Source of the DNA: Conexibacter arvalis
GTDB taxonomy: Bacteria > Actinomycetota > Thermoleophilia > Solirubrobacterales > Solirubrobacteraceae
Reading direction: 5' to 3'
DNA length: 64,000 bases
Assembly: GCF_014199525.1 (NCBI RefSeq)
Contig: NZ_JACHNU010000001.1
Location: 1,528,182-1,592,181 of the forward strand
Position 1 is the stretch's first letter, and the number at the start of each line of letters is the position of its first letter. Positions 27,600 through 36,312 of the stretch are shown here, piece by piece. The position numbers were made by a program, and so were the translations under genes. Below the pieces are notes generated by a model, which worked only from the letters and a program-made list of their open reading frames with translations, was not told where the DNA came from and did no database searches.

Positions 27600-27920
27600 A
27601 TGGCGACCGCCGACCTGACCGTGATCGCGCTCGGCCGCCCCGACGCCAGCGCGAGCGCCTACGTCGCCGAGATCCAGCGCCGCCTCGCCGCACAGGACCG
27701 CGTCCGCTACAAGATGCACGCGATGGGCACGTCGCTGGAGGGCGAGACCGCCGACATCCTGGCGATCGTCGGCGAGCTGCACGCGGTCCCGTTCGAGCAG
27801 GGCGTCCCGCGCGTCTACACCGTCCTCAAGCTCGACGACCGCCGCGACAAGCCCGGCCAGACGCTCGACGACAAGGTCCGCTCGGTCGAGCAGCGCCTGA
27901 GCGGCGGCGCGGACGCCTGA
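27600..27920 (+). CDS. MTH1187/YkoF-type thiamine-binding family protein
   Basis: The 106-residue protein has the DUF77 ferredoxin-like fold, recognised by VIALGRPDASASAYVAEIQ, MHAMGTSLEGE and the PRVYTVLKLDDRRDK block. Family members bind thiamine-like molecules or act as small cytoplasmic binding proteins. Why it follows a metal-resistance operon is unclear; it starts 4 bases after the repressor stop and is probably cotranscribed. Confidence 0.85.
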   Translation: MATADLTVIALGRPDASASAYVAEIQRRLAAQDRVRYKMHAMGTSLEGETADILAIVGELHAVPFEQGVPRVYTVLKLDDRRDKPGQTLDDKVRSVEQRLSGGADA

Positions 27921-27971
27921 CACCGCCGCTGCGCCCGAGCCGACCCGCCGGCGCGCTAGCCTGGCGCGTCG

Positions 27972-28628
27972 ATGTCGGGGAACGATGAGGGCCGGGTCCG
28001 TGCCGTCGGCGGCGCCGCCGTGCGCCGTCTCGCGCTCGGCTTCGCGCTGCTGGGGATCGCGGTCGGGGCGATCGTCGTCGTGCTGAGCGGAAGTCGCGAC
28101 GGCGGCCCGCCGGCCGCGCGCGCCGCCGCGCCGTCACCGCCGAAGCCGCGGCCGGCGCCGCCCAACGACGCGGTCCGCACGCAGGGTGTCGCGGCGGTCG
28201 CCGCGAGCAGCGACGGCCACGTCTTCCCGATCCGCGGCAGGCACGACCGCGGCCGCTACGAGACCAACGACTTCGGCGGCGGGCGCGGCCATCGGGGGCA
28301 GGACCTGTTCGCCGACTGCGGGACGCCGCTCGTCGCCGCGCTCGGCGGAACGGTCCTGAGAGCCGGAACCGAGGGCGCCGGCGGCAACTACGTCGTGATC
28401 GCCGGCCGCGACCGGCGCCACTACGTCTACATGCACCTGCAGGCGCCGCCGCGGCTGCGCGCCGGCGACCGCGTCGAGACCGGCCAGCGGATCGGCCGCG
28501 TCGGCGACTCCGGCAACGCCGACGGCTGCCATCTGCACTTCGAGCTGTGGACGGCGCCGGGCTGGTACGCCGGCGGCCGCCCGCTCGACACGGCGAAGCT
28601 GCTCGCCGCCTGGGACGCGGCGACGTAG
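27972..28628 (+). CDS. LytM-type M23 metallopeptidase, membrane anchored
   Basis: The 218-residue protein has one N-terminal membrane helix (LALGFALLGIAVGAIVVVL) and a Pro/Ala linker. An M23 domain follows at about residues 82-215, with zinc ligands in GHRGQDLF (HxxxD) and HLHFE (HxH). It likely cuts peptidoglycan cross-bridges outside the membrane. TAGCCT ends 9 bases before the ATG and there is no SD, so it is probably leaderless. Confidence 0.92.
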   Translation: MSGNDEGRVRAVGGAAVRRLALGFALLGIAVGAIVVVLSGSRDGGPPAARAAAPSPPKPRPAPPNDAVRTQGVAAVAASSDGHVFPIRGRHDRGRYETNDFGGGRGHRGQDLFADCGTPLVAALGGTVLRAGTEGAGGNYVVIAGRDRRHYVYMHLQAPPRLRAGDRVETGQRIGRVGDSGNADGCHLHFELWTAPGWYAGGRPLDTAKLLAAWDAAT

Positions 28629-28658
28629 CCGCGCCCGGTCGCGTCGCCGGCCGGCGAC

Positions 28659-28687
28659 GGCGCGCGCCCGTCCTTCCGGCGCGCGCC
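28659..28687. terminator. Hairpin terminator between convergent genes
   Basis: GGCGCGCGC (28659-28667) and GCGCGCGCC (28679-28687) pair perfectly around an 11-base loop, between the M23 peptidase and the sulfotransferase-like gene. A second short palindrome (28643-28658) is adjacent. Confidence 0.55.
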
Positions 28688-28706
28688 GCCCTCGCCCGCC
28701 GTCCGT

Positions 28707-29360
28707 CTAGGCCGCCGCGGCCGCCGGCATCCCGAGCATCGCGCGGAACGACGCGGTGTCGTTGAGGCGCGGGAAGGGCACGTCGGGGACCGGCACCTCG
28801 AGGAACTCGCAGAGCGGCTCCCAGCCCTGCTTGACCTCGAAGACGAGCAGCTGGTCGGCCGGGACCTTCTCCGTCACGTCGGCGACGTGCGCGTCGAAGA
28901 CGGAGAAGGCGTACTCCTTGTCGAGGAATCTGCCGTGGAAGGTGCCGTTCCAGATGATGTCGTTGATCATCCGCATCACCTCCGGCTCGGGCGCGTTCTC
29001 GGTGTTGCCTCTCAGCTCGCCGCGGGCCGCCATCTCCTTCGCCTCGAAGATCGTCGTGAGGCAGGAGCGGTACCAGCCCTCCTTGTCGCGCACGTTCAGC
29101 AGCACCTTCGCGTCGGGCCACGTCTCGAAGTGCTGCTCCCAGTAGGTGCAGCCGGGCCAGTCGACCGACGAGCCCCAGCCCTCCAGGGCGCTCTGCCAGT
29201 CGATCCGCTCGCCGGCGGCGGCGCGCGCCCACGGCGGCAGCAGCGACGGGTCGCGCAGCAGGTCGATCATGTGGAAGCTCGGGCCGTAGCCGATCAGCTC
29301 CAGCGCCGCCTTCAGCGACATCGTCCCGGTGCGGCCGTAGCCGGCTCCGATCAATCTCAT
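28707..29360 (-). CDS. Sulfotransferase-family P-loop protein
   Basis: The 217-residue protein begins with a P-loop-like GAGYGRTGTMSLKAALE, which binds the 5'-phosphosulfate of PAPS in sulfotransferases of this type. It continues with YWEQHFETWPDAKVLLNVRD and ends with FEVKQGWEPLCEFLEVPVPDVPFPR, the standard C-terminal block. GAGGAG precedes the ATG. It lies 13 bases after the type III PKS on the same strand, so it could sulfonate the polyketide or a derived lipid. Confidence 0.88.
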   Translation of the reverse strand: MRLIGAGYGRTGTMSLKAALELIGYGPSFHMIDLLRDPSLLPPWARAAAGERIDWQSALEGWGSSVDWPGCTYWEQHFETWPDAKVLLNVRDKEGWYRSCLTTIFEAKEMAARGELRGNTENAPEPEVMRMINDIIWNGTFHGRFLDKEYAFSVFDAHVADVTEKVPADQLLVFEVKQGWEPLCEFLEVPVPDVPFPRLNDTASFRAMLGMPAAAAA

Positions 29361-29373
29361 CGCGTCTCCTCTC

Positions 29374-30471
29374 TCACCATTCCAACAGCGCCAGGCCGAC
29401 CGTCACGCCCGGCCCGATCGTCACCATCAGCCCGCGCTCGCCCGGCTGCGGGCGCCGACGCTCCACCAGCTCGCGCAGCACGAAGAAGGCCGACGGCGTG
29501 CCGACGTTGCCGTACTCGGCCAGGACCGCGGCGCTCGCGGCCGTCTCCTCCGGCGTGAGGCCGAGTCCCGCGTGGATCCCCTCGAGGATCCCGCGGCCGC
29601 CGGGATGGACCGGCCAGTGGTCGATCTCAGCTCGCGTCAGCCCGTGGCGGGCGAGGAAGTCGTCGACCAGCCCGCCGAGCCTCGTCGCCGCGTGGACGGG
29701 AAGCGCCTTGCTCATCTGGATCTGGCTGTCGAGCGCCGTCATCGCGCTGCGGACGTCGCCGAGCGTGCCGGGCAGCTGGTGGACGGCGCTGGCGGCGAAG
29801 GTCGGCAGCGTGGCCGGAGCGCCGCCCGTCTCGCCCTCCGCTTCGTCGCCGTCGAGCGCCAGCAGCGCGGCGGCGGCGCCGTCCCCGAACAGCGACGAGC
29901 CGATCGTCTTGACCTTCTCGTCGCCGGGGCCGACCGGGGTCAGGATCCCCGACATGCACTCGGCCGCGACGACGAGCGCCTGCTCGCCGGGGCGGTCGCG
30001 CAGCGCCTGGCCGGCGAGGCGCAGCAGCGGCACGGCGCTCGCGCAGCCGACGCCGAGCACGTGGTACTTGTCGACGTCGGAGGGCAGCCCGAGACGGTCG
30101 ACGAGCCGGTGGGCGAGCGTCGGGGCGCCGAGCGAGACGATGCTCGCGGTCACGACGACGCCGATCCGGTCGGCGTCGAGGTCGAGCTGCGAGATCGCCT
30201 CCTCGGCCAGCTCCAGCAGCCGCAGCTCGCTCGCGGGGGAGCGCTCCTGCAGCGTCGTGGCGACGGTCTCGCGGGTCAGGTCGAGGTGGCGGCGCCTGAC
30301 GCCGCAGCGGTCGAAGATCGCGGTCGCGAACGGGTCGCCGGCGAGGCCGAGCAGGTCGAGCATCTCGTCCTGGTCGAGCACGCGCGCCGGAGCGGCCGTC
30401 GCGAGGCCGGCGAGCCGCGGCGGCGCGGTCGCCGAGCGGTGGTCGGCGGGGGCGGGGGCGGAGAGGGTCAT
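29374..30471 (-). CDS. Type III polyketide synthase (chalcone/stilbene synthase-like)
   Basis: The 365-residue homodimer-type ketosynthase has the Cys-His-Asn triad: C143 in GVGCASA, H289 in WPVHPGGRGIL and N322 in YGNVGTPS. It condenses malonyl-CoA onto a starter acyl-CoA to give pyrones, resorcinols or alkylphenols. ATG 30471 is chosen because an upstream extension is arginine-rich and not conserved. No SD is seen. With the sulfotransferase-like gene it forms a two-gene biosynthetic unit. Confidence 0.93.
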   Translation of the reverse strand: MTLSAPAPADHRSATAPPRLAGLATAAPARVLDQDEMLDLLGLAGDPFATAIFDRCGVRRRHLDLTRETVATTLQERSPASELRLLELAEEAISQLDLDADRIGVVVTASIVSLGAPTLAHRLVDRLGLPSDVDKYHVLGVGCASAVPLLRLAGQALRDRPGEQALVVAAECMSGILTPVGPGDEKVKTIGSSLFGDGAAAALLALDGDEAEGETGGAPATLPTFAASAVHQLPGTLGDVRSAMTALDSQIQMSKALPVHAATRLGGLVDDFLARHGLTRAEIDHWPVHPGGRGILEGIHAGLGLTPEETAASAAVLAEYGNVGTPSAFFVLRELVERRRPQPGERGLMVTIGPGVTVGLALLEW

Positions 30472-30532
30472 CGCCCGGAACGTTGAAGCGGCCCGGGGCG
30501 CCCCACAAGACGCACGAGACCGCACGTTTGCG

Positions 30533-30551
30533 TTGCGTTCGCGCTACGCAA
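30533..30551. promoter_or_regulatory. Inverted repeat in the PKS/response regulator gap
   Basis: TTGCGT and ACGCAA flank seven bases (TCGCGCT). It lies in the 142-base divergent gap between the type III PKS and the LuxR-type regulator, so it may be a binding site for the latter. Evidence is position and symmetry only. Confidence 0.35.
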
Positions 30552-30613
30552 TCGCGTTCAGCGGAAACTACGGAACGCCGGTCGCCCGGCGCGGCTCTGG
30601 AAGACTGGGCGGG

Positions 30614-31273
30614 GTGGAGCCGACGCCGCCGTTCACCGTGGTGCTCGCCGACGACCACGTCGTCGTGCGCAGCGGCCTGCGGCTGCTGTTGGAGGCCGAG
30701 GAGGCGATCGAGGTCGTCGCCGAGGCCGGCGACGTGACCGCCGCGATCGAGGCGGTCGAGCGGCTGCGCCCCGACGTGCTCGTGCTCGACCTGCACATGC
30801 CGGGCGAGCCGAGCCTGCCGGCGATCCCGCGGCTGCGCGCGAGCTGCCCGCGGACCTCGGTCGTCGTCCTCACGGCGCAGCGCGACCCCAGCTACGCGGG
30901 CGAGGCGCTGCGGCTCGGCGCGACCGGCTACGTGCCGAAGGAGGCGGCCGGCGGCCACCTGCTGGCGGCGATCCTGACCGCGGTCAGAGGCGAGACCTAC
31001 CTCGAGCCCCAGCTCGGCGCCCGCCTCGCCGCGACCGCCGCGGCCGCCGCCGGCGCCGCTCCGGAGCTGAGCGCCCGCGAGCTGGAGGTGCTGCGCCTGA
31101 TCGCCCGCGGCCTGACCAACCGCGAGATCGCCGAGCGGCTCTACCTGAGCGTCCGCACCGTCGAATCCCACCGCGCCCGCATCCAGCGCAAGCTCGGCCG
31201 CTCCCGCCGCTCCGACCTCGTCGACTACGCGCTCGAGCGCGGGCTGATCGAGGCCTCCGACCTGTCGGGCTGA
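30614..31273 (+). CDS. NarL/LuxR-type response regulator
   Basis: The 219-residue protein has a receiver domain (D13/D14, phospho-acceptor D59 in LVLDLHMPG, a conserved Thr in VLTAQRD, Lys in VPKEA) and a LuxR helix-turn-helix (LSARELEVLRLIARGLTNREIAERLYLS). GTG 30614 is the start, with an AAGACT -10-like box 7 bases upstream. The partner histidine kinase is encoded convergently 16 bases past the stop. It is divergent from the type III PKS and could control it. Confidence 0.92.
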   Translation: MEPTPPFTVVLADDHVVVRSGLRLLLEAEEAIEVVAEAGDVTAAIEAVERLRPDVLVLDLHMPGEPSLPAIPRLRASCPRTSVVVLTAQRDPSYAGEALRLGATGYVPKEAAGGHLLAAILTAVRGETYLEPQLGARLAATAAAAAGAAPELSARELEVLRLIARGLTNREIAERLYLSVRTVESHRARIQRKLGRSRRSDLVDYALERGLIEASDLSG

Positions 31274-31289
31274 GCGGCCGGGGCGGGGG

Positions 31290-32726
31290 TCAGCGCTGGT
31301 CGCCGGCGCCGGCGACCGGGAGGGAGGCGGTGATCTCGGTGCCGGTGGGGGCGGAGCGGACGAGCAGCTCGCCCTCCAGCAGCTCGACGCGCTCGCGCAT
31401 CGAGCGCAGCCCGTAGCCGGCGCTCTCGCCGGCGGCGTCGAAGCCGCAGCCGTCGTCGCGGACGCGCACGCGCAGCGCGCCGCCGGCGGCCTCGGGGTGG
31501 GTCAGCTCGACGGCGATGCGGGTCGCGCCGGCGTGGCGGGCGGCGTTGGAGAGGCCCTCCTGGACGATCCGGTAGGCGGCCGTCTCGACCTCGGACGGGA
31601 GCCGGCCGGCCGCGCCGTCGGCCGCGGGGGTGGCGCCCGCCGCGCCGCGGCTCGCGCCGTCGCCGGCCGCGGAGGTGCCGTCCGCCGCGCCGCGGCCCGC
31701 GCCGCCGCCGGCCGCACCGGTCTCGACCTCGACCGCGATGCCGTAGACGGTCTCCATCCGCTGTGCGAGGTCGCGCACCGACGCCTCCAGGCCGAGTTCG
31801 TCGAGCGCCGCGGGGCGCAGGTCGTTGATGAGGCCGCGCAGGCTCTCCATCGCCGTCTCGATCTGCTCCTGCGCCAGCTCGATCCGCTCGCGCATCGCCT
31901 CCACGCCGGGCGCGCGCAGGCCGGAGGAGAGCAGCACGTGGAGGCCCGCGAGCCCCTGCAGCGTCTCGTCGTGCAGCTCGCGCGCCCACCGCGCCCGCTC
32001 GGCCTCGGCCGCCTGCATGCGGGCGCGCGCGGCCCGCTCGCTCGCTCTCAGCATCACGCCGAGGCCGTGCAGCGGGCGGCCGTCCTCGTCGCGGATCAGC
32101 GAGACGGTCAGCTGGATCCAGATCGTCTCGCCGCTCTTGCGCACATAGCGCTTGTCGATCCCGAAGCCGGGGATCTCGCCGGCGAACATCCGGTTCACCA
32201 GCCGCTCGCCGACCGCGACGTCGTCGCGGTGGGTGATCTCGCTGAAGGTCCGCTCGCGCAGCTCCTCGGCGGCGTAGCCGGTCAGGCGGCAGTAGGCGTC
32301 GTTGACCTCCGAGAGCCGCATGTCCTCGCCGATCAGCGCCATCGCGACCGGCCCGTCCTCGAACAGCCGCCGGAAGCGCTCGCCGGCCTCGCGCAGCGCC
32401 GCCGCTCTGCGCCGCCGCAGCGTCACGTCGCGCAGCGCGACCGCGAGCGCCGGACCGGCGATGCCCTCGAGCCCCTCGACGACCCGCACCGAGATCTCGA
32501 CCGGCAGCTCGCGCCCGTCTGGCCGCCGCAGCGACAGTCTCATGTCGGGGTCGAGCACGCCCTGGGGGATCAGCGCGTCGAACCGCTCGCCGACCAGCTC
32601 GGCCGCCGGGCGTCCCGCCAGCTCCTCCAACCGCGGATCGGCCGCCGCGACGACGCCGTCGCGGTCGAGCACGAGCAGCGGGTCGGGCGCGAGCGCCATC
32701 AGCGCGTCGAGCGAGGGGGCGACCAT
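31290..32726 (-). CDS. PAS-domain histidine kinase (HisKA_3/NarX type)
   Basis: The 478-residue cytoplasmic sensor kinase has two PAS domains (about 5-105 and 115-235) and an HisKA_3 dimerisation helix with H252 in WARELHDETLQG. The ATPase domain has SNAARHAGATRI (N box) and GYGLRSMRERVELLEG. An Ala/Gly-rich insertion lies inside the ATPase domain between VYGIAVEVE and the N box. TAGACT ends 8 bases before the ATG, so the transcript is probably leaderless. It pairs with the convergent regulator at 30614. Confidence 0.93.
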   Translation of the reverse strand: MVAPSLDALMALAPDPLLVLDRDGVVAAADPRLEELAGRPAAELVGERFDALIPQGVLDPDMRLSLRRPDGRELPVEISVRVVEGLEGIAGPALAVALRDVTLRRRRAAALREAGERFRRLFEDGPVAMALIGEDMRLSEVNDAYCRLTGYAAEELRERTFSEITHRDDVAVGERLVNRMFAGEIPGFGIDKRYVRKSGETIWIQLTVSLIRDEDGRPLHGLGVMLRASERAARARMQAAEAERARWARELHDETLQGLAGLHVLLSSGLRAPGVEAMRERIELAQEQIETAMESLRGLINDLRPAALDELGLEASVRDLAQRMETVYGIAVEVETGAAGGGAGRGAADGTSAAGDGASRGAAGATPAADGAAGRLPSEVETAAYRIVQEGLSNAARHAGATRIAVELTHPEAAGGALRVRVRDDGCGFDAAGESAGYGLRSMRERVELLEGELLVRSAPTGTEITASLPVAGAGDQR

Positions 32727-32791
32727 CGCGCGTCAGTCTACGGAGAGTCGCCGCAGGGCCGACGAGCTGCTCGGGCTGCGCTGACCGCTCC

Positions 32792-33967
32792 CTACCGCGG
32801 CCCCGTCCACGAGCCGGTCAGCACCGGGCGGACGCCGTCGATGCGGGCGCGCTGGAAGCGGGTGCGCTCGACGCCGCGTGCGGAGAGGTCGAGATGGAGG
32901 ATGCCGGTGCGGACCGTGCTCGCGCGGAACGAGGCGAAGACGAAGTTGCCGAGGCTCCACGCGACGACGCGGTTCCCGCTCACCCTCCGCAGCGGCTGCA
33001 GCACGTGCGGGTGGCCGCCGATCACGGCGGTCGCGCCGGCGTCGAAGGCGGCCGCGGCGAAGGCCTGCTGGTCGCCGTTCTCGGAGAGGTCGAGCTCGAC
33101 GCCCCAGTGGAAGGTGGCGATCACGACGTCGGCGACCCGCTTGGCGGCGCCGACGCTCGCGCGGATCTGGGCGATCGTCGCCGGCTGCGTGCCAGGCCGC
33201 GAGGCGGTCGCGAAGAACTCGCTCGGGAGGATGTTGGAGAAGCCGACGAAGGCGATCTTCAGCCCCAGCCGCTCGACGACCTGCGGTCTCGCGGCGGCGG
33301 CCAGCGAGCCGCCGGCGCCGACCGTCGTCAGCCCCAGCCTGCGCGACCACGCGATCGTGTCGAGCATCGCCGCCGTGCCGTAGTCGCCGACGTGGTTGTT
33401 GGCGAGGTTGACGACGTCGATCCCGGCCGTGTCGCGCATCGCCTTCAGCGCCGCCGGGCTGCCGCGGAACGTGTACTGCTTGGAGACCGGGGCGCCGCGC
33501 GTCGAGATCGCGCACTCGAGGTTGACGAAGGCGACGTCGGCGCCGCGCAGCGCCGGCCCGACGCTCGTCCACGGGTACGACAGCCCGCGACTCGCCATCG
33601 CGGAGGCGGTCGCGTCGCCGAGGTTGACGTCGCCGGCGGCGGCGAGCGTCACGTGGCGGCTCCTGACCACCACCGCCCGTGACGCGCGGCCGTCGCGCGT
33701 CGTCACGCGCAGCCGGTAGCCGCGGCGCGGCGTCCGCGGCCGCAGCTCGCGCTCGAAGCGGCCGTCGGCGCCGGCGCGCACGGCGGCCAGCTCGCGCCAG
33801 CGGCCGTCGCGCCCGAGCTCGATCGCGACCCGGCCGCGGGCAGGCGCGCCGCGGCCGCTGACGGTGAAGCCGACGCCGGTCGCGACGAGCTTCGGCGCGC
33901 GCACGACGAGGGCGGGCGGCGGCGCCGGCTGCGGCGGCTCGACCGGCGGCGGGGGAGGGATGGCCAT
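32792..33967 (-). CDS. CapA/PgsA-like metallophosphoesterase-fold protein
   Basis: The 391-residue protein has an N-terminal proline-rich stretch and a beta-sandwich-like segment (about 15-105). A CapA domain follows (about 106-345) with AAGDVNLG, FVNLECAIS, LANNHVGDYG, HWGVELD and GGHPHVLQP, the conserved metal-site-like blocks. CapA proteins take part in poly-gamma-glutamate or capsule synthesis; many homologues have unknown roles. No signal peptide is visible from this start, though GAGG precedes the ATG. It is divergent from the S74-domain gene. Confidence 0.87.
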   Translation of the reverse strand: MAIPPPPPVEPPQPAPPPALVVRAPKLVATGVGFTVSGRGAPARGRVAIELGRDGRWRELAAVRAGADGRFERELRPRTPRRGYRLRVTTRDGRASRAVVVRSRHVTLAAAGDVNLGDATASAMASRGLSYPWTSVGPALRGADVAFVNLECAISTRGAPVSKQYTFRGSPAALKAMRDTAGIDVVNLANNHVGDYGTAAMLDTIAWSRRLGLTTVGAGGSLAAAARPQVVERLGLKIAFVGFSNILPSEFFATASRPGTQPATIAQIRASVGAAKRVADVVIATFHWGVELDLSENGDQQAFAAAAFDAGATAVIGGHPHVLQPLRRVSGNRVVAWSLGNFVFASFRASTVRTGILHLDLSARGVERTRFQRARIDGVRPVLTGSWTGPR

Positions 33968-34025
33968 GCCTCAAGCCTCTCATGCCGGGTCCGATCACCG
34001 TGGGCGATACCACCGAGGAGCCAGC

Positions 34026-35246
34026 TTGCCGATCCGCCCGCCACACCCCGCCCGCCGTTCCCCCGCCGCCCGCCGTCCGGCCGCGGCCGTCCGCGCGGCG
34101 TGCATCGCCGCCGTCGCGGCGGCGGCGCTCGGCGCCGGCGCCGCACCGGCGGGCGCGCTGAACGTCGTCGACGACGACCAGGCGGTGATCGGCCGTCAGT
34201 GCGTCGGCACCGCCTGCTCGAGAACCGGGCTTCCGGCGCTGGAGCTCCAGGTGCACGACGACGACACGCCCGCGATGCGGCTGCAGCAGACCGGCACGGT
34301 GTTCGGCGACTACACCTGGGACGTCGGCGGCAACGAGGCGAACTTCTTCGTTCGCGACATCACCGGCGGCGGCACCCTGCCGTTCCGGATCTTCCCGGGC
34401 GCCGCCGGGAATGCGCTGACGGTCAAACCGGCCGGGATCGGGATCGGGACCGACGCGCCGGCAAGCGCGCTCGACCTGCGCAGGGACGGCGCTCGGATCT
34501 CCGTCAGGGACACGACGGCCGAGCGCGGCGCTCGCGTGCTGGCCGAGCTGGTCGCCAGCGGCGCGCCGCTGCTGCGCTTCGACGACGCCGCGGAAGGTGG
34601 GCAGGACTGGATCGTCGGTGCCGGCAGCGGCGGCGCCTTCGCCCTCCGCGACGGCGCCGACGGCGCGCCGGAGGCCTTCCTCGTGACTCCGGCCGGCACG
34701 GCGACCGCGCGCGGCGTCCTGCAGCAGAGCGCCGACCCGGAGTTGCGGGTCGATGAGCGACCGGTCGACGGCGGCGCGCTGCTGGCGAGCCTGCGGGCGC
34801 TGGAGCTGAACAGCTGGCAGACGCGCGGCGACGCGAGCGGCGGCCGCCATCTCGGCCCGAGCGGCGCCACCTTCCGCGCCGCCTTCGGGATCGGCGGCAG
34901 CGACGCGACGATCGCGCCGGCCGACCTCGCCGGCGTCGCGCTCGTAGCCGCCCAGCAGCTGGCCGGCGAGAGCGACGCGCTCGCCGGCCGCGCCGACGCG
35001 CTCGCGCGGCGGCTCGACGCGATCGAGGCGGCACTCGGCGCACCCCCGGCCGACGGCGACCTGCAGCGCGCCGTCGCGCGGCTGGTCGGCGAGAACGCGG
35101 CGCTGCGCAGACGGGTCGCCGCGCTGGAGCGGGCGCGCCGCGCTCAGAGCCGCAGACTGCGCTCGGTCGCCAAGCGCGAGCGCGCCACCGCCCGCCGGGT
35201 GGCGCGGCTGGGCAAGGCGGTCGACCGCCTCGCCGGCGCCCGCTGA
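34026..35246 (+). CDS. Secreted protein with endosialidase-chaperone-like (S74) domain and coiled coil
   Basis: The 406-residue protein starts at TTG 34026 behind GAGGAG. It has a basic start, a hydrophobic Ala-rich signal segment (to about residue 40), then a beta-rich region in the style of phage tail-fibre proteins (GIGIGTDAPASALDL). An S74-like domain follows (about 235-310: DPELRVDERPVDGG, RHLGPSGATFRAAFGIG, DLAGVALVAAQQL), then a C-terminal coiled coil rich in Arg/Ala. Such domains trimerise and chaperone fibre proteins and are common in secreted bacterial proteins of unknown role. A surface fibre is the likely function. Confidence 0.75.
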   Translation: MPIRPPHPARRSPAARRPAAAVRAACIAAVAAAALGAGAAPAGALNVVDDDQAVIGRQCVGTACSRTGLPALELQVHDDDTPAMRLQQTGTVFGDYTWDVGGNEANFFVRDITGGGTLPFRIFPGAAGNALTVKPAGIGIGTDAPASALDLRRDGARISVRDTTAERGARVLAELVASGAPLLRFDDAAEGGQDWIVGAGSGGAFALRDGADGAPEAFLVTPAGTATARGVLQQSADPELRVDERPVDGGALLASLRALELNSWQTRGDASGGRHLGPSGATFRAAFGIGGSDATIAPADLAGVALVAAQQLAGESDALAGRADALARRLDAIEAALGAPPADGDLQRAVARLVGENAALRRRVAALERARRAQSRRLRSVAKRERATARRVARLGKAVDRLAGAR

Positions 35247-35257
35247 GCCCGCGGCAT

Positions 35258-35318
35258 GCTGAGCCGGCGCGGCGCTCGGCCACCGCCGGCCGCGTCGCGC
35301 TGAGCCGGCGCGGCGCTC
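35258..35318. repeat. 20-bp direct repeat at the 3' end of the DeoR gene
   Basis: Bases 35258-35277 and 35299-35318 are identical (GCTGAGCCGGCGCGGCGCTC). The second copy overlaps the DeoR stop codon. It mirrors the duplication at the ArsR gene end, with 41-base spacing. Confidence 0.75.
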
Positions 35319-36165
35319 AGCCGCCGCCGGCCGGGTCGTCGACGCGGCGAACCGTGACGCCGGTCGCGCGCAGCGCGTCGATCTCGCTGTCGCCGAGACC
35401 TTCGGCGAGCACGCAGCCGAGCTCGTTGACGCTGGCGATCGCGTTCTGACCGCGGGCGCTCAGCTTCGAGCCGTCGACCAGCAGCACCGACTCCTGCGAC
35501 TGGGCGAGCATCGTCCGCTTCAGCTCGGCCTCCAGCTCGTCGGCGTCGGTCATGATCCCGTTCGGCGTCAGCCCCTTGACGCTCATGAACATGCGGTCGG
35601 CGAAGTGGCCGCGGACCGTCTCGACGGCGTACGGGCCGACGAACGAGCCGGTCAGCCGGCGCAGCGTCCCGCCGACCGCGACGAGGTTGATCGGCGGGCT
35701 CTCGACCCCCGCGATCAGGTCCATGATCGGCAGGCTGTTGGTGATGATCGTGACGGCGAGGCCGCGGTCGACGATCCGCTGTGCGAGGAAGTAGGTGGTC
35801 GAGGAGGAGTCGAGCACGATCGTCTCCTCCGGCGCGATCATCGCGACGGCGGCGTCGGCGAGCCTGCCCTTCGCCTCGGCGGCGAGGTTGACCCGCTTGG
35901 CGAACGAGTCCTCCTTCGCCGACATCGACGGCAGCACGGCGCCGCCGTGGGTGCGCCGCGCGACACCCTGCTTCTCGAGCGCCATCAGGTCGCGTCGCGC
36001 CGTCATCGGGGAGACGCCGAAGCGGTTCTCGACCTCGGTGACGCTCACGGCGCCGGCGGCGCGCAGCAGCTCGGCGATCGCGAAGCGGCGCGCTTCGGCG
36101 AGCAGCGGACGACCGGACGACCCTTCAGCAGCGATGACGCACCGTCCCTCCAAGGGAGCGAACAC
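35317..36165 (-). CDS. DeoR-family transcriptional regulator
   Basis: The 282-residue regulator has an N-terminal DeoR helix-turn-helix ([38 protein letters not shown], split here by sense only). The sugar-phosphate sensor domain contains [26 protein letters not shown] and the KLSARG block. The start is uncertain: GTG 36165 gives a near-normal length, while ATG 36213 adds 16 residues. Direct repeats of CGAA just upstream (36159-36176) resemble DeoR operators. Family members usually repress sugar-use genes; no such operon is adjacent, so the target is unknown. Confidence 0.88.
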   Translation of the reverse strand: MFAPLEGRCVIAAEGSSGRPLLAEARRFAIAELLRAAGAVSVTEVENRFGVSPMTARRDLMALEKQGVARRTHGGAVLPSMSAKEDSFAKRVNLAAEAKGRLADAAVAMIAPEETIVLDSSSTTYFLAQRIVDRGLAVTIITNSLPIMDLIAGVESPPINLVAVGGTLRRLTGSFVGPYAVETVRGHFADRMFMSVKGLTPNGIMTDADELEAELKRTMLAQSQESVLLVDGSKLSARGQNAIASVNELGCVLAEGLGDSEIDALRATGVTVRRVDDPAGGG

Positions 36166-36312
36166 GAACGAACGAATCCGACCGGTCACGCTATCAAGCG
36201 CGCCAGGGCGCATGCTGCGCACCGCCGGCGACCGCGCGACAGGCGGAGTGCGCCGCCTCGCCGCCCCGAAACCCCGCCGCCGGCGGCGGGATCGACTACG
36301 GTTGCGGCGCCC

